A stretch of DNA of 36,672 bases from Candidatus Methanoculleus thermohydrogenotrophicum (GTDB lineage: Archaea; Halobacteriota; Methanomicrobia; Methanomicrobiales; Methanoculleaceae), in the NCBI GenBank assembly GCA_001512375.1, contig LFRN01000035.1, positions 1-36,672 on the forward strand. The letters are read 5' to 3'. A model generated the notes under the pieces. That model did no database searches, was not told the origin of the DNA, and worked only from the letters and a program-made list of their open reading frames with translations. Positions 18,542 through 27,768 of the stretch are shown here, one piece after another; the stretch's first letter is position 1, and each line of letters opens with the position of its first letter. The position numbers and the translations under genes were made by a program.

Positions 18542-20407
18542 ATGCGGGTGCTGGCTATCGGATTGGGTGGCGCCGGGTCACGGGTTGTGGATATTCTCTA
18601 CGACCATGATCGGCGAAGCAAAGTCTGCTGCATGAGTGCGGTAGCGATCGATATCGATCCAAACTCCCTTGTGCAGCTCCGTCACCTGCCGGAACCGGCC
18701 AGGATATTCTTCCCTCCTGTCGACGCCATAGATCCCGGCGACATCATGAACATCGTCGATATCGAGGAAGTGATGACCCGGATCCAGCGCCTGGATACGA
18801 TGGAGATCGACGCCATCCTGTTCTGCTGCGGACTTGGGGGGAACGTCGTCGATATCGTGCCGTCCATCGTTGAGGAGCTCCGGAAGTCCTACCTTGAGCC
18901 GATCTTTGCACTTGCCATCCTGCCGTGTCTGGATGAAGGGAAGCGGGTCTCGGCCAAGGCCGCCGATGACCTCGATATGCTCCAGGAGTTCATGGATGCC
19001 ATCATCCTCTTTGATAACGAGACCTGGTCGCAGAAGATCAAGGCCGCCGCTGAAGAGGGGGGGGATACTGGCATCATGGCCCAGATACGCCGGAGTCCGA
19101 TCAGCCTGGACCCGAGAACCCACTACAACGTGCTCAACGAGCGGATCGCTCGCCAGATCGGTCTTCTTCTCCGCGCCGGAGAGTTCAGCGAGCATGGGGT
19201 CGAGGTTGCCGAGGTCGTCCTGGATGCCGGCGAGGTCCTCAATACCCTGAAGGGAATGGGTTTTGTCGCGGTCGGCTACGCGGCCGAACGCCTGCCTGGT
19301 GGGTGGCTGGATTTTCTTTACCGGCGGCGGTCGATGAAGTACTTCATCGAGGGGTCGCACGAGAAGGCTGCGCGGATCGTCTCGCTTGCCAAGAAGGCGG
19401 TCTATGAAGAGGTGTCGATCCCCTGTGATCTCACAAGCGCCGATAAGGCGCTGGTGCTGATCGCCGGGCCTTCGGCTGAGCTCTCGATGAAGGGTTTTCA
19501 GACCGTCAGGAAGTGGATCGACCGGAGTATCGCGGGGCTTGAGATGCGGTCCGGCGACTACCCGGTGAGGAACACCTCGTTTGTCGGGATCATCGTCGTA
19601 CTCTCGGGGCTCTCAAACGTCCCCCGCGTCGAGGAGATCCGGGAGATCCGGACTGATTACCAGCTTGAGCGTGAAGAAGAACGGCTGAGGGCGGAAGAGG
19701 CGGAACAGATGCGCGAGGAGGAGGCAATCTGGATACCGGAGGAGGATGACGATATCCCCTACTTCGCCTCGCCGCTTGAGGCTGCGTTTCTGGAGGAAAG
19801 TGATATGGCAGAACCATCGACAGCAGGGAAGGATGAGATGATCGAGCTGCCTGGCAGCGGCCAGGGCAACCGGAAGAACAGGGACGAGACCATTGATATG
19901 CTCCCGAGGCCTGAGAAGAAAGAGGACGACGGTGCCATCGTTCTCCCCCCAAGGCAGGACGGGCGGGAGGTCGACCTCGCCGGATCTGCCTCGGTCACCT
20001 CTTCTGTGCCAGCGCCGAAGAATTCTACCTTTGACCCGAAAGGGATCAGTATCGAGAAGACCGCCCCGAAGGATGATACGATAGTCTATTCTGCGTCTGT
20101 AAAGCCGGTACAGCACCCGAAAGATGCGATATTTACCGGCAAGCGGGTCTCGCTCGGCCCCGCGATGCAGCGGCCGGTCGACAGGGCTCTTGATGAACCT
20201 GGCCTTCGCATGAGAGAGGTCTTCCCTGAGCCAAAGGACGACCTTCTGGGGCGTGGGCCTGACCGCAGGAGTCCTCAGCCGAAGGAGGTTGACCCCTCGC
20301 GCGGCAAGCTCCGGGTGATCGATGTCGCCGGGCGGCAGCCGGAGGAAAGGAAGGGAGAAGGAGACGGCTCTGATGACAGGGGGGGCGGGATCACCTGGAT
20401 CCTGTAG
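18542..20407 (+). CDS. Divergent FtsZ/tubulin-superfamily protein with long low-complexity C-terminal tail
   Basis: N-term MRVLAIGLGGAGSRVVD (Rossmann-like T1); CCGLGGNVVDIVPSIVEEL at the position of FtsZ GGGTGTG (T4); VVLDAGEVLNTLKGMGFVAVGYA resembles the FtsZ T7 segment (NVDFADV...MG.AxxG). Residues beyond about 380 are charged and Pro-rich. Confidence 0.8.
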   Translation: MRVLAIGLGGAGSRVVDILYDHDRRSKVCCMSAVAIDIDPNSLVQLRHLPEPARIFFPPVDAIDPGDIMNIVDIEEVMTRIQRLDTMEIDAILFCCGLGGNVVDIVPSIVEELRKSYLEPIFALAILPCLDEGKRVSAKAADDLDMLQEFMDAIILFDNETWSQKIKAAAEEGGDTGIMAQIRRSPISLDPRTHYNVLNERIARQIGLLLRAGEFSEHGVEVAEVVLDAGEVLNTLKGMGFVAVGYAAERLPGGWLDFLYRRRSMKYFIEGSHEKAARIVSLAKKAVYEEVSIPCDLTSADKALVLIAGPSAELSMKGFQTVRKWIDRSIAGLEMRSGDYPVRNTSFVGIIVVLSGLSNVPRVEEIREIRTDYQLEREEERLRAEEAEQMREEEAIWIPEEDDDIPYFASPLEAAFLEESDMAEPSTAGKDEMIELPGSGQGNRKNRDETIDMLPRPEKKEDDGAIVLPPRQDGREVDLAGSASVTSSVPAPKNSTFDPKGISIEKTAPKDDTIVYSASVKPVQHPKDAIFTGKRVSLGPAMQRPVDRALDEPGLRMREVFPEPKDDLLGRGPDRRSPQPKEVDPSRGKLRVIDVAGRQPEERKGEGDGSDDRGGGITWIL

Positions 20408-21356
20408 CGTCCGTTATCGTCTCAAACGGTATGCATCCGGCGCCGATCTCGCTCCTGATGACGTAACCTTTCTCGATGGCGTTTCCCACCATGTTCATAC
20501 CGGTGAACGCAACGACTGGAAGGCGGTAGGGGTGTTCCGGGATGTTGAAATTCCCGATGCTGCCCCTGGCAGGGAAGACGAACCCGCATTCTGCCATCAA
20601 CCTGATGGCCTCCTCTACCCGCTCTTCTGCGGCTGCCGGGACCTCGCGGACGTTTGCAAGCGCGACGCCGGACCGGGTTGTCACGAGCTGGTTGATGGAT
20701 GTGAGTCCGGCTGATATGAAGAGATGGAGCGGGTCGACCGATGTTCCCCGGTAGCCGATGAGGTCGAGGAACCGGGCGGAGTCACCGTCGATGGCGATCC
20801 TCCCGGCGTACTCGAGCCTTGCCGGGATGCCCATCTTCTGGAGGACGCCGTCCAGCGTGACGCTGCAGGCGGTCATGATCCCGGTATGCCCTTCTGGCAC
20901 GCGGGGGTCTGAGTCGATGATATGATAGGTGTTCAGGAACCCGTAACCTGCTGCTGCCACTTCGTCGAAGGCAGCAGTGACGCCGTCGAGGTCCTCCTCC
21001 CGTACGAAGGAGAGGTTGTAAGCGACGCTTCCCGTGCCGGCCACGGGGTCGAAGGTACTCTGGAACGCAAGTTGTTCGAGCTTGGATATGATGAAGCCGA
21101 TCCGCTCATCGACGAGCGCTCGCTCGCTCTCGGCGGTGCCCGCTTCGGTGAGGATACGTCCCCGGTTCCCGACCTTCTCCGTAAATCCCATCTCGTCAAG
21201 GTACTGGAGGTAGTACTGGACCGCACGGTCACTCAGGACGAAACCGCGCTCGGCCATCTTCTCGCTCAGTCGTTTTGCGCCCAGAGGCTCGTGCGACTCC
21301 GCGAGGATCCGGAGGATCTCGAGGTGTTTTCGTTCCGAACGGATCTCGGGGCTCAT
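20391..21356 (-). CDS. nrpR: NrpR-like transcriptional regulator (winged HTH + single DUF128/NrpR regulatory domain)
   Basis: MSPEIRSERKHLEILRILAESHEPLGAKRLSEKMAERGFVLSDRAVQYYLQYLDEMGFTEKVGNRGRILTEAG plus NRD-like domain; convergent overlap of 17 bp with the FtsZ-like gene. Confidence 0.88.
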   Translation of the reverse strand: MSPEIRSERKHLEILRILAESHEPLGAKRLSEKMAERGFVLSDRAVQYYLQYLDEMGFTEKVGNRGRILTEAGTAESERALVDERIGFIISKLEQLAFQSTFDPVAGTGSVAYNLSFVREEDLDGVTAAFDEVAAAGYGFLNTYHIIDSDPRVPEGHTGIMTACSVTLDGVLQKMGIPARLEYAGRIAIDGDSARFLDLIGYRGTSVDPLHLFISAGLTSINQLVTTRSGVALANVREVPAAAEERVEEAIRLMAECGFVFPARGSIGNFNIPEHPYRLPVVAFTGMNMVGNAIEKGYVIRSEIGAGCIPFETITDATGSR

Positions 21357-21778
21357 CGCGTCTCCACCGCACCCCTGCTGTCCTGATATCTGCCCTGGTA
21401 GAGCCGGTCGCCGTTCCTGACTTCATGCAGGATCATCTGCACGATCCGGTCTCCTTCAACGAGATCTACGGGTTCTGGACCCATGTTGGTCAGGCAGAGG
21501 GTCAGCTGGCCGCGGAACCCGGGGTCCACGAACCCGGCGCCGAGGAGGACTCCGCGGCGTCCGAACGAGGAGCGGCACCGGAGGGTTGCCGCGAGGTCGG
21601 CGGGGAGTTCCACCCACTCGATCGAGGGGACGAGGGTGCAGGCGCCGCGCTGGAGCGTGGTCGCTTCGGCCACCCGGAGGTCGTAGGATGCGGGCTGCTG
21701 GGATGCGCTGTGGTATGGCTCGATGACGAGATCGCCGATCTCACGCCTGCGGGTGATTTCGCTGGATGATAGGATCAT
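21353..21778 (-). CDS. dcd: dCTP deaminase / dUTPase-family protein
   Basis: MILSSSEITRRREIGDLVIEPYHSASQQPASYDLRV...CRSSFGRRGVLLGAGFVDPGFRGQLTLCLTNMG. Confidence 0.9.
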   Translation of the reverse strand: MILSSSEITRRREIGDLVIEPYHSASQQPASYDLRVAEATTLQRGACTLVPSIEWVELPADLAATLRCRSSFGRRGVLLGAGFVDPGFRGQLTLCLTNMGPEPVDLVEGDRIVQMILHEVRNGDRLYQGRYQDSRGAVETR

Positions 21779-21833
21779 TGTATACAGTACCGGCACAAAA
21801 ACGCTTAATATCTTACGGCAGAAACCCATGAGG

Positions 21834-21905
21834 GGACCCATGGGGTAGAGGAGATCCTTTTGGGCTTCGAACCCAAGGACGCGGGTTCAATTCCCGCTGG
21901 GTCCG
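21834..21905 (+). tRNA. tRNA-Arg (anticodon TCG)
   Basis: GGACCCA...TGGGTCCG acceptor; anticodon arm TTGGG-CTTCGAA-CCCAA; T arm GCGGG-TTCAATT-CCCGC; D arm GGGT...ATCC. 72 nt, no intron, CCA not encoded. Confidence 0.92.
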
Positions 21906-22050
21906 TCAGTTCTTCTGGTGTGATGTGGCGGTGAGGCGGCCAGATACACTCAGGTCTGTTTCACCATCAGGAAAACATCACCTTAATTTGTGGGGTTCTG
22001 GGTGGGCGCGAGCCGCCTCGCCAATTGTCGCGTGAGTTTCGAGTGCACCG

Positions 22051-23442
22051 CTACAGCCTGCGCCGGCCGCGAGGTCTGCCCCGGCCCGCCCCCATTCGGC
22101 GGCGTCTCACCACAAGAACGACACCGAGGAGGACGGCGGCAAGAACCCCGATGCCGATCGGCATCCAGACGTTGAAGGTTCGCTCCATCACGAGCGGGAT
22201 CGTGAACTCGGTCGTGCCGAGCGGGATCTCCACATCGACCGATACGTTCTCATAGCCCTCACGGGCGGCGGCGATGACGTACACCTTATTCGTGGTGAGC
22301 GCCGTCTGGATGCAGCCGAGACCGTCGGTCACCCCGACAACCTTGCCGTCGACCAGGATGGCCGCGTCGGCAACCGGTTTCTGGTCGGGATCCTCTGCGC
22401 GGATGGTCACGCTCGCCCGGTCGTAGTCAAGCTCGGCGACGATATCCTCCCCATTCCCTGAGACTTGGCAGACCTTGCTCCATTCTTCGTACCCCGGTGC
22501 CTTTACCGTGATCTCGTAGGTCCCTGCATGAACATCGGAGAGCATGATCCGGCCGTACTGGTTGGTCTTGCCCTGGAGCGTCCCGTTGAGGTAGACCTCA
22601 GCCCCTGCTATCGGTTTTATCAACTCATTGAACGCTGTTATCGAGATCGGGTATGCCGATTTCGAGAGATGTACCAGGAAGAGGACGTTATCCTCCTCAA
22701 GGTAGCGATCCTCCTGGTACGGCTGGTAGTCGGGCGCCGTGACCTTGAGGGAGTAGCGCTTCTCGCGCCGCAGGTGGAGCGGGAGGTTGCCGTTGGAATC
22801 GGTTGCTCCCGCGCGCGCGCCATCGATGAAGACCTCTGCCCCCTCGACCGGTTCAGAGGTCTCAGCATCCCTGACCTGGACCCCCAGGAGGTCTTTCCTG
22901 AAGAGCCAGTACTGGACGATCCTCTCGGTGTTCTCCATCTGCACCGTCTTTGAGACGTCGTAGTAGTCCGATGCGCGGATATCGACGTCGTAGAGCGTCG
23001 CCGACCGCACTGAGAAGATCGCGCTCCCGTCGCTCCGGGTAGTCTCCGAGCGGGAGAGCCCGTCACCCTCGACGCGCACCAGGGCACCGGTGACCGGCTG
23101 CAGGGTCGTCGCATCGTAGACCTCGACTGTGAGCGTCTCGTCATTCCTGGTCATCTCAACCAGGATCCGGGTCCTGTCAGCATCAACCCAGTCCGTCCAG
23201 TCCTGGTAGCCCCTCCGCGCAACCTTCAGGCGCAGATCTCTCTTCCCGGAATGGTCGTACGAGTAAGTGCCGTCCGACGCAGTGGTGCCCACGTACTCGC
23301 CGTCAACGTATATGGAGGCGTCAGCAAGGGAGTCGCCGTTCTTCTCGTCGGTTACACTGATGCGCAGGGTGACCGCCTGCACCGTCCCACATATAAGAAC
23401 GCACGCTATGAGGAGACCTATGATGAGGCGATGTTTAATCAT
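22051..23442 (-). CDS. Secreted/membrane-anchored protein with tandem carboxypeptidase-regulatory/PEGA-like repeats
   Basis: N-terminal signal-like segment, repeats such as DADGEYVGTTASDGTYSY, EVFIDGARAGATDSNGNL, EVYLNGTLQGKTNQYGRI, AILVDGKVVGVTDGLGCI, C-terminal TM and Arg-rich tail. Confidence 0.85.
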   Translation of the reverse strand: MIKHRLIIGLLIACVLICGTVQAVTLRISVTDEKNGDSLADASIYVDGEYVGTTASDGTYSYDHSGKRDLRLKVARRGYQDWTDWVDADRTRILVEMTRNDETLTVEVYDATTLQPVTGALVRVEGDGLSRSETTRSDGSAIFSVRSATLYDVDIRASDYYDVSKTVQMENTERIVQYWLFRKDLLGVQVRDAETSEPVEGAEVFIDGARAGATDSNGNLPLHLRREKRYSLKVTAPDYQPYQEDRYLEEDNVLFLVHLSKSAYPISITAFNELIKPIAGAEVYLNGTLQGKTNQYGRIMLSDVHAGTYEITVKAPGYEEWSKVCQVSGNGEDIVAELDYDRASVTIRAEDPDQKPVADAAILVDGKVVGVTDGLGCIQTALTTNKVYVIAAAREGYENVSVDVEIPLGTTEFTIPLVMERTFNVWMPIGIGVLAAVLLGVVLVVRRRRMGAGRGRPRGRRRL

Positions 23443-23481
23443 ATTAGTCTGTTTCGTTGCCTAAAATTTGAGTGCATCGGT

Positions 23482-25005
23482 TTACGCCCAGCGCTCAGGT
23501 GGGATACGTTCGAGGATCATCCCTTCCACGACCACCGGCATCAGCACCCTGCCGGTCTCTATCGCGCGCTCAAGCCGCCATTCCCGATCTGCGTAGATGG
23601 TGAAGATGGGATCGCCTTTCTTTACCCGGGCCCCCTTCTTTGCGTGGATATGTATCCCCGCGCCATGGTCATAAGGAGAGCCCGCAAGCCGGGCGAGGGT
23701 CACGAGCGCGCTGTTGTTGAGTTCGATGACATAGCCGTCATGCGGGGCCCGGACTTCGAACTGGTACTCACCCGGTTTGATATCCTCGGCCTTCACCGTC
23801 GGGTCGCCGCCCTGGATCTCGATGATCTGCCGCATCTTCTCAAGCGCCTTCCCGCTTCTGAGGATCTCGGCTGCCACATCAAACCCCTGACCGTATGCGG
23901 CCTTCCCTGCCATTTCAAGTGCAATCCCGGCCATTGAGAGACTCTTCTGGATCAGGGAGTTTGGCACGGTCGCCCCTTCGAGGACGGCGAGCGCTTCGCG
24001 CACCTCGAGGTTCGGGCCGATGGTGTGGCCGACGGGCGACTCCCCGTAACTGAGCGCGCACTCGACCCGTATCCCGAGTCTCTCACCGAGTTCGATGAAC
24101 TCGCGGGCGAGTTTTCGGCCTTCCTGTTCGGTCTCGATCTTGGTGTTCCGGCCGACCGGTATATCAATGACCACGAGATCGGCGCCGACGGCGAACTTCT
24201 TGGCCATGACGCTTGCGATCATCTGTCCCCGGGCATCGATCCGGAACGGGTACTCGTGGGTGATGATCTTGTCATCGGCCGGGGCGATGTTTGTGGCCCC
24301 GCCCCAGACGATGACGCCTCCGACCTTCTCGGTCATCTTCTGGATCTCGACAGCCGAGAACGAGACGGGCGCGAGGACCTCCATGAGGTCTGCGGTCCCG
24401 CCAGCACCGGTGATGGCACGGGAGCTGGTCTTCGGAATCCGGAGGCCGCTCGCGGCAATGATCGGTACTATCAGGAGGGTGATCTTGTTCCCGGGCACGC
24501 CTCCGATGGAGTGTTTATCGACGATCGGGCGCCTGGTGAACCGGAGCCGCTCTCCGGTCTCGACCATGGCCCTCGTCAGGTACTCCACCTCGTCCATGTC
24601 AAGGCCGTTGATGTAGGACGCGGTGACGTAGGCGGTTATCTCACCAGGCGAGAGGGTGTCGTCGACGATGTCCTTGATGATCTCCAGGGTCTCGTCCTTG
24701 GTAAACCGGCCGCCGTCCATCTTTTTCCTGATGTACGCGAGGGAGCGCGGCAGTTCGGCGCCCCGCACCTCAACGGGCGTTCCCTCGCTGGCTTCGAGCA
24801 CGCTGATCAGCGGCCGGTAGATGCCGATGACCCCCGGCTCAATAAGCGATCTGGTGGTGTCAACACGCGCCCGGGCGGTCTTCCCGGTCGCTTTGTCGAC
24901 GATCTGGATCCTGTCACCGTCGCGGACCCGGATGTTCTGTGCGTCGGTGCTGTGGAGGAGGACCCCCCGATTCGCGATGTCGAGCAGTTTCACTGTCAGT
25001 TCCAT
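23482..25005 (-). CDS. deoA: AMP phosphorylase (archaeal thymidine-phosphorylase family)
   Basis: 507 aa; [51 protein letters not shown] characteristic of the family with archaeal N-terminal extension. Confidence 0.92.
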   Translation of the reverse strand: MELTVKLLDIANRGVLLHSTDAQNIRVRDGDRIQIVDKATGKTARARVDTTRSLIEPGVIGIYRPLISVLEASEGTPVEVRGAELPRSLAYIRKKMDGGRFTKDETLEIIKDIVDDTLSPGEITAYVTASYINGLDMDEVEYLTRAMVETGERLRFTRRPIVDKHSIGGVPGNKITLLIVPIIAASGLRIPKTSSRAITGAGGTADLMEVLAPVSFSAVEIQKMTEKVGGVIVWGGATNIAPADDKIITHEYPFRIDARGQMIASVMAKKFAVGADLVVIDIPVGRNTKIETEQEGRKLAREFIELGERLGIRVECALSYGESPVGHTIGPNLEVREALAVLEGATVPNSLIQKSLSMAGIALEMAGKAAYGQGFDVAAEILRSGKALEKMRQIIEIQGGDPTVKAEDIKPGEYQFEVRAPHDGYVIELNNSALVTLARLAGSPYDHGAGIHIHAKKGARVKKGDPIFTIYADREWRLERAIETGRVLMPVVVEGMILERIPPERWA

Positions 25006-25369
25006 GCATGTAACCCCATCTTTGTTGAAATTGAGGTTTTGTACTACTTAAGCACGGCTGATCGGGTGGGACGGTTTGGAATCACCATCGCAAACCCGCT
25101 GTTGCGCGGATAGGGGGAGGGAGGCCAAACTGTATACCTGCGCTCTCGCCCCTGTATCGTCCTTTATCGGTCAGGTCAGGGACAGCGCTTCATCAAATCG
25201 AGAATCAATGCACCGACTCCGCACCCCGGGTTGGTTCACGCGACCGGCGGTCCGCCTCATGCGCCCGGACTCGACGTTATTGCTCCTCTATATCGGGAAA
25301 GACAGATATCGATTGATCGACCATATTATGAAGACCCATTCCGGGATCTCCGGTCCCCTACGGGTGATG

Positions 25370-25619
25370 GTCTTTTTGTCAACTACCCCGCCCTGAAGGG
25401 TGGGGCTTGCGAACGGCTAAGCGAGACTAAACAGTAAGACCAGGAGGTGATCAATTGCAGTAGCGTTACGGGCTACAAGAACGGATGGGTGCTTCCCTGG
25501 CCTGTCCCTCTTCCGGGCACGCCAAAACCCGATGCGCTCTCAGGAGGAGCGCTAAGCCCGTCCCGCGGCTCCGAAGGGAAATGTAACCCCGGTTCGACCG
25601 GGAGAAGGTAATACCTGCC
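25370..25619 (+). ncRNA. HEARO / IscB-type omega-RNA-like structured non-coding RNA
   Basis: Dense hairpins directly upstream of the RRXRR ORF: CCCCGCCC-TGAA-GGGTGGGG (25386-25405), GTAGC-GTTACGG-GCTAC (25460-25476), GCGCTC-TCAGGAG-GAGCGC (25534-25552), CCCGGT-TCG-ACCGGG (25588-25602). Location matches the HEARO arrangement (HNH endonuclease-associated RNA and ORF). Confidence 0.75.
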
Positions 25620-25991
25620 ATGCGTGTACCCGTATTAGACACCAATCAAACACCGTTGATGCCAACGACCCCGGCACGTGCCCGTCTTCTCCTCAAGCAG
25701 GGGGAGGCAAAACCGTACGGGAACAAACCTGGCATCTTCTGCATCATCCTGACCTATGCAGTTGACCCCGACAACCAACCACTGGTCGTCGAGATCGACC
25801 CTGGCAGTTCCTTTGAGGGCTGGTCGGTGGTCGGGACCACCCTGAAAGGGCGCGTCTCGCTTCACAACCGCATCACCGGAGGACGGGTGACCCAGACCGC
25901 AAAGGTGGAGGATTGTACCATCCTGACCAGAATCGCATGGAGAACAGAGTGGTATGCCGGGATGAGCAGACGGCATTCCTCCCCGGCCTGA
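25620..25991 (+). pseudogene. iscB: Truncated IscB-family ORF (RRXRR domain only; bridge helix and HNH domain missing)
   Basis: MRVPVLDTNQTPLMPTTPARARLLLKQGEAKPYGNKPGIFCIILTY...LVVEIDPGSSFEGWSVVG: RRXRR N-terminal pattern (VLD...PLMPTTPARARLLL..G.A, (I/L)DPGS..G). Ends after 123 aa without arginine-rich bridge or HNH motifs. Confidence 0.85.
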
Positions 25992-26041
25992 AAAAGATGA
26001 TACAACACCTGCCTGCTCCATTCCCGGACTCGGAAGAGGCT

Positions 26042-26674
26042 ATGTTTTTCGACATGCATGTCCACTCCGACTACTCCATCGACTCGGTGGTGAGCGTGGG
26101 CGCCATCGTCCGGGCCTGGGAGAAGACAGGCATCCTCCCGCTGGTCTGCGACCACAACAGCATCGAGGGCTCCAGGGAGGTGTACGCCCGGATCCGAAAG
26201 CAGGACCCTGATATCCCGGAGATCCTCGCCGAAGAGATTCTCACCCGGGATGGTGAGATCATCGGCGTGTTTCTCACCGAAGAGATCCCTCCCGGCCTCT
26301 CTGCCGAAGAGACCCTTGATGCCATAGACGACCAGGGTGCCCTCTCCATCGTCCCGCACCCCTTCTGCACCTATCGGTCGTCCACGATAGATCGGGAGGT
26401 CCTGGAGGATATCATCGACCGGATCGATATTGTCGAGGGCTACAACGCCCGGAATCGCTCCCCGGAAGCGGACATCGAAGCCCGGGCGTTCGCCCGCGAG
26501 CATAAAAAACCGATCTCTGCCGGCTCAGATGCCCATACCTGCATCGAACTTGGCGGAGTGTTTGTCGCCATCGCCCCATTCGAGGAGCCGGATGATCTTC
26601 TCGCGAACCTGAAGGACGCTCTCGTGTGGTGCCGCCCGACCAGGGCCTCTCGAAGGGTGAACCGTCAGCGGTGA
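26042..26674 (+). CDS. PHP-domain metal-dependent phosphoesterase
   Basis: MFFDMHVHSDYSIDSVVSVGAIVRAWEKTGILPLVCDHNSIEGS...ISAGSDAHT: PHP motifs (DMHVHS, D-H, SDAH). Confidence 0.88.
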   Translation: MFFDMHVHSDYSIDSVVSVGAIVRAWEKTGILPLVCDHNSIEGSREVYARIRKQDPDIPEILAEEILTRDGEIIGVFLTEEIPPGLSAEETLDAIDDQGALSIVPHPFCTYRSSTIDREVLEDIIDRIDIVEGYNARNRSPEADIEARAFAREHKKPISAGSDAHTCIELGGVFVAIAPFEEPDDLLANLKDALVWCRPTRASRRVNRQR

Positions 26675-27768
26675 TGGACCACTCGCTTCCTCTGCGCGAT
26701 GCGGTAGCCCGAGATAACTGCTATCGAGTCTTCAAACTCCCTGTCAAGCGCCGGATCCCCGGTATCCACGTAGAGTGCCGGGGTCGCGGCGAGTTTCGCG
26801 GGCGTCCCCACCACAATGATCCTTCCGACACCCCCGGCTCGCCTGACCACCGCCGGGCTGATCTGCTGGTTCCCCCGGCCGAGGATGAACCCCTGCGCCC
26901 CGATGGGGCTTGCGATGATCCGGGCGGCCGCCGCACCCTCGAGGTGGGAGAGGATCGTCCTCTCATCCACGCCCCTCGCGACTATTCTTCTGTTCATGAC
27001 CAGATCGACCCCGAGGAGTGTCCCCTCAAGCCCGAGATGCGCAAGGATCGCCTCTGTGGTGCTCCCGGCACCAACGATATACAGGGTCTCCGGGACCATC
27101 ACCTCGGTGATGAACCGGGCGATCGCCTCCTTTGCCCTCTCGTCGTCGGCCTCCTCGAAGACCGCCTTCGCCCCCTGGATTCTCTCCGGGAGGTAAGGAA
27201 CCCGGGCCGCCCCATAGAATCTGACCGCAAGCCTCCCCTCCCGGTAGGCCTCCTCATCGACGTCGAGCACGTCGGCGTCGAGGAGCCGGGCTGCATCGAG
27301 CCCGATGACGACCGCGGCCGCCGCGGCAGGATTGACCGCAAAGACCGCCGAGTACATCTTCACCCCGGCCGGAACCCCGAGGACCGGCACCGACCGGCCC
27401 ACCGCGTCGAGGACGTCCCGGGCCGTCCCGTCGCCCCCGCAGAAGAGGATCAGGTCGACCCCGGAGGCGACGAACGCCCGGCAGGCTTCCCGGGTATCCG
27501 CGGCCGTCGTCGGCTCTCCAGGCGTGAAGACGACCTCATACCCGGCGATCCCCGCCGCATCGAGGATATCGGCACCCATCGCCCCGGCGGGGGTGAGGAA
27601 CCTGATATCCTCCCCCGGTAGAAGCCTGAGTGTCTCGGCTGCCCGGGCAGGAGCGCGGGGGATTGCCCCCCGTCGAATCGCCTCCGCAGCCTTGCCATCA
27701 GTACCCGAGAGTCCCACCGCACCGCCCATCCCGGCGATGGGGTTCGCCAGGAAGCCGATGGTCTTCAT
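26665..27768 (-). CDS. ATP-NAD kinase-like protein (COG3199-type)
   Basis: MKTIGFLANPIAGMGGAVGLSGTDG...DLILFCGGDGTARDV...GVPAGVKMYSAVFA; NAD-kinase GGDGT motif. Confidence 0.87.
   Translation of the reverse strand: MKTIGFLANPIAGMGGAVGLSGTDGKAAEAIRRGAIPRAPARAAETLRLLPGEDIRFLTPAGAMGADILDAAGIAGYEVVFTPGEPTTAADTREACRAFVASGVDLILFCGGDGTARDVLDAVGRSVPVLGVPAGVKMYSAVFAVNPAAAAAVVIGLDAARLLDADVLDVDEEAYREGRLAVRFYGAARVPYLPERIQGAKAVFEEADDERAKEAIARFITEVMVPETLYIVGAGSTTEAILAHLGLEGTLLGVDLVMNRRIVARGVDERTILSHLEGAAAARIIASPIGAQGFILGRGNQQISPAVVRRAGGVGRIIVVGTPAKLAATPALYVDTGDPALDREFEDSIAVISGYRIAQRKRVVHHR

Noticed and set aside
18578-19360. 260-aa ORF antisense to the FtsZ-like gene
   Set aside because: Shadow ORF; no domain pattern and fully inside a well-supported CDS.
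24025-25113. 362-aa plus-strand ORF antisense to AMP phosphorylase
   Set aside because: High-GC shadow ORF; the AMP phosphorylase frame is clearly the coding one.
25862-26503. 213-aa minus-strand ORF opposite the PHP gene
   Set aside because: Opposes clear PHP motifs; composition typical of a reverse-complement frame.
26626-27621. 331-aa plus-strand ORF antisense to the ATP-NAD kinase-like gene
   Set aside because: Extremely Pro/Arg/Asp-rich shadow frame, no domain signal.
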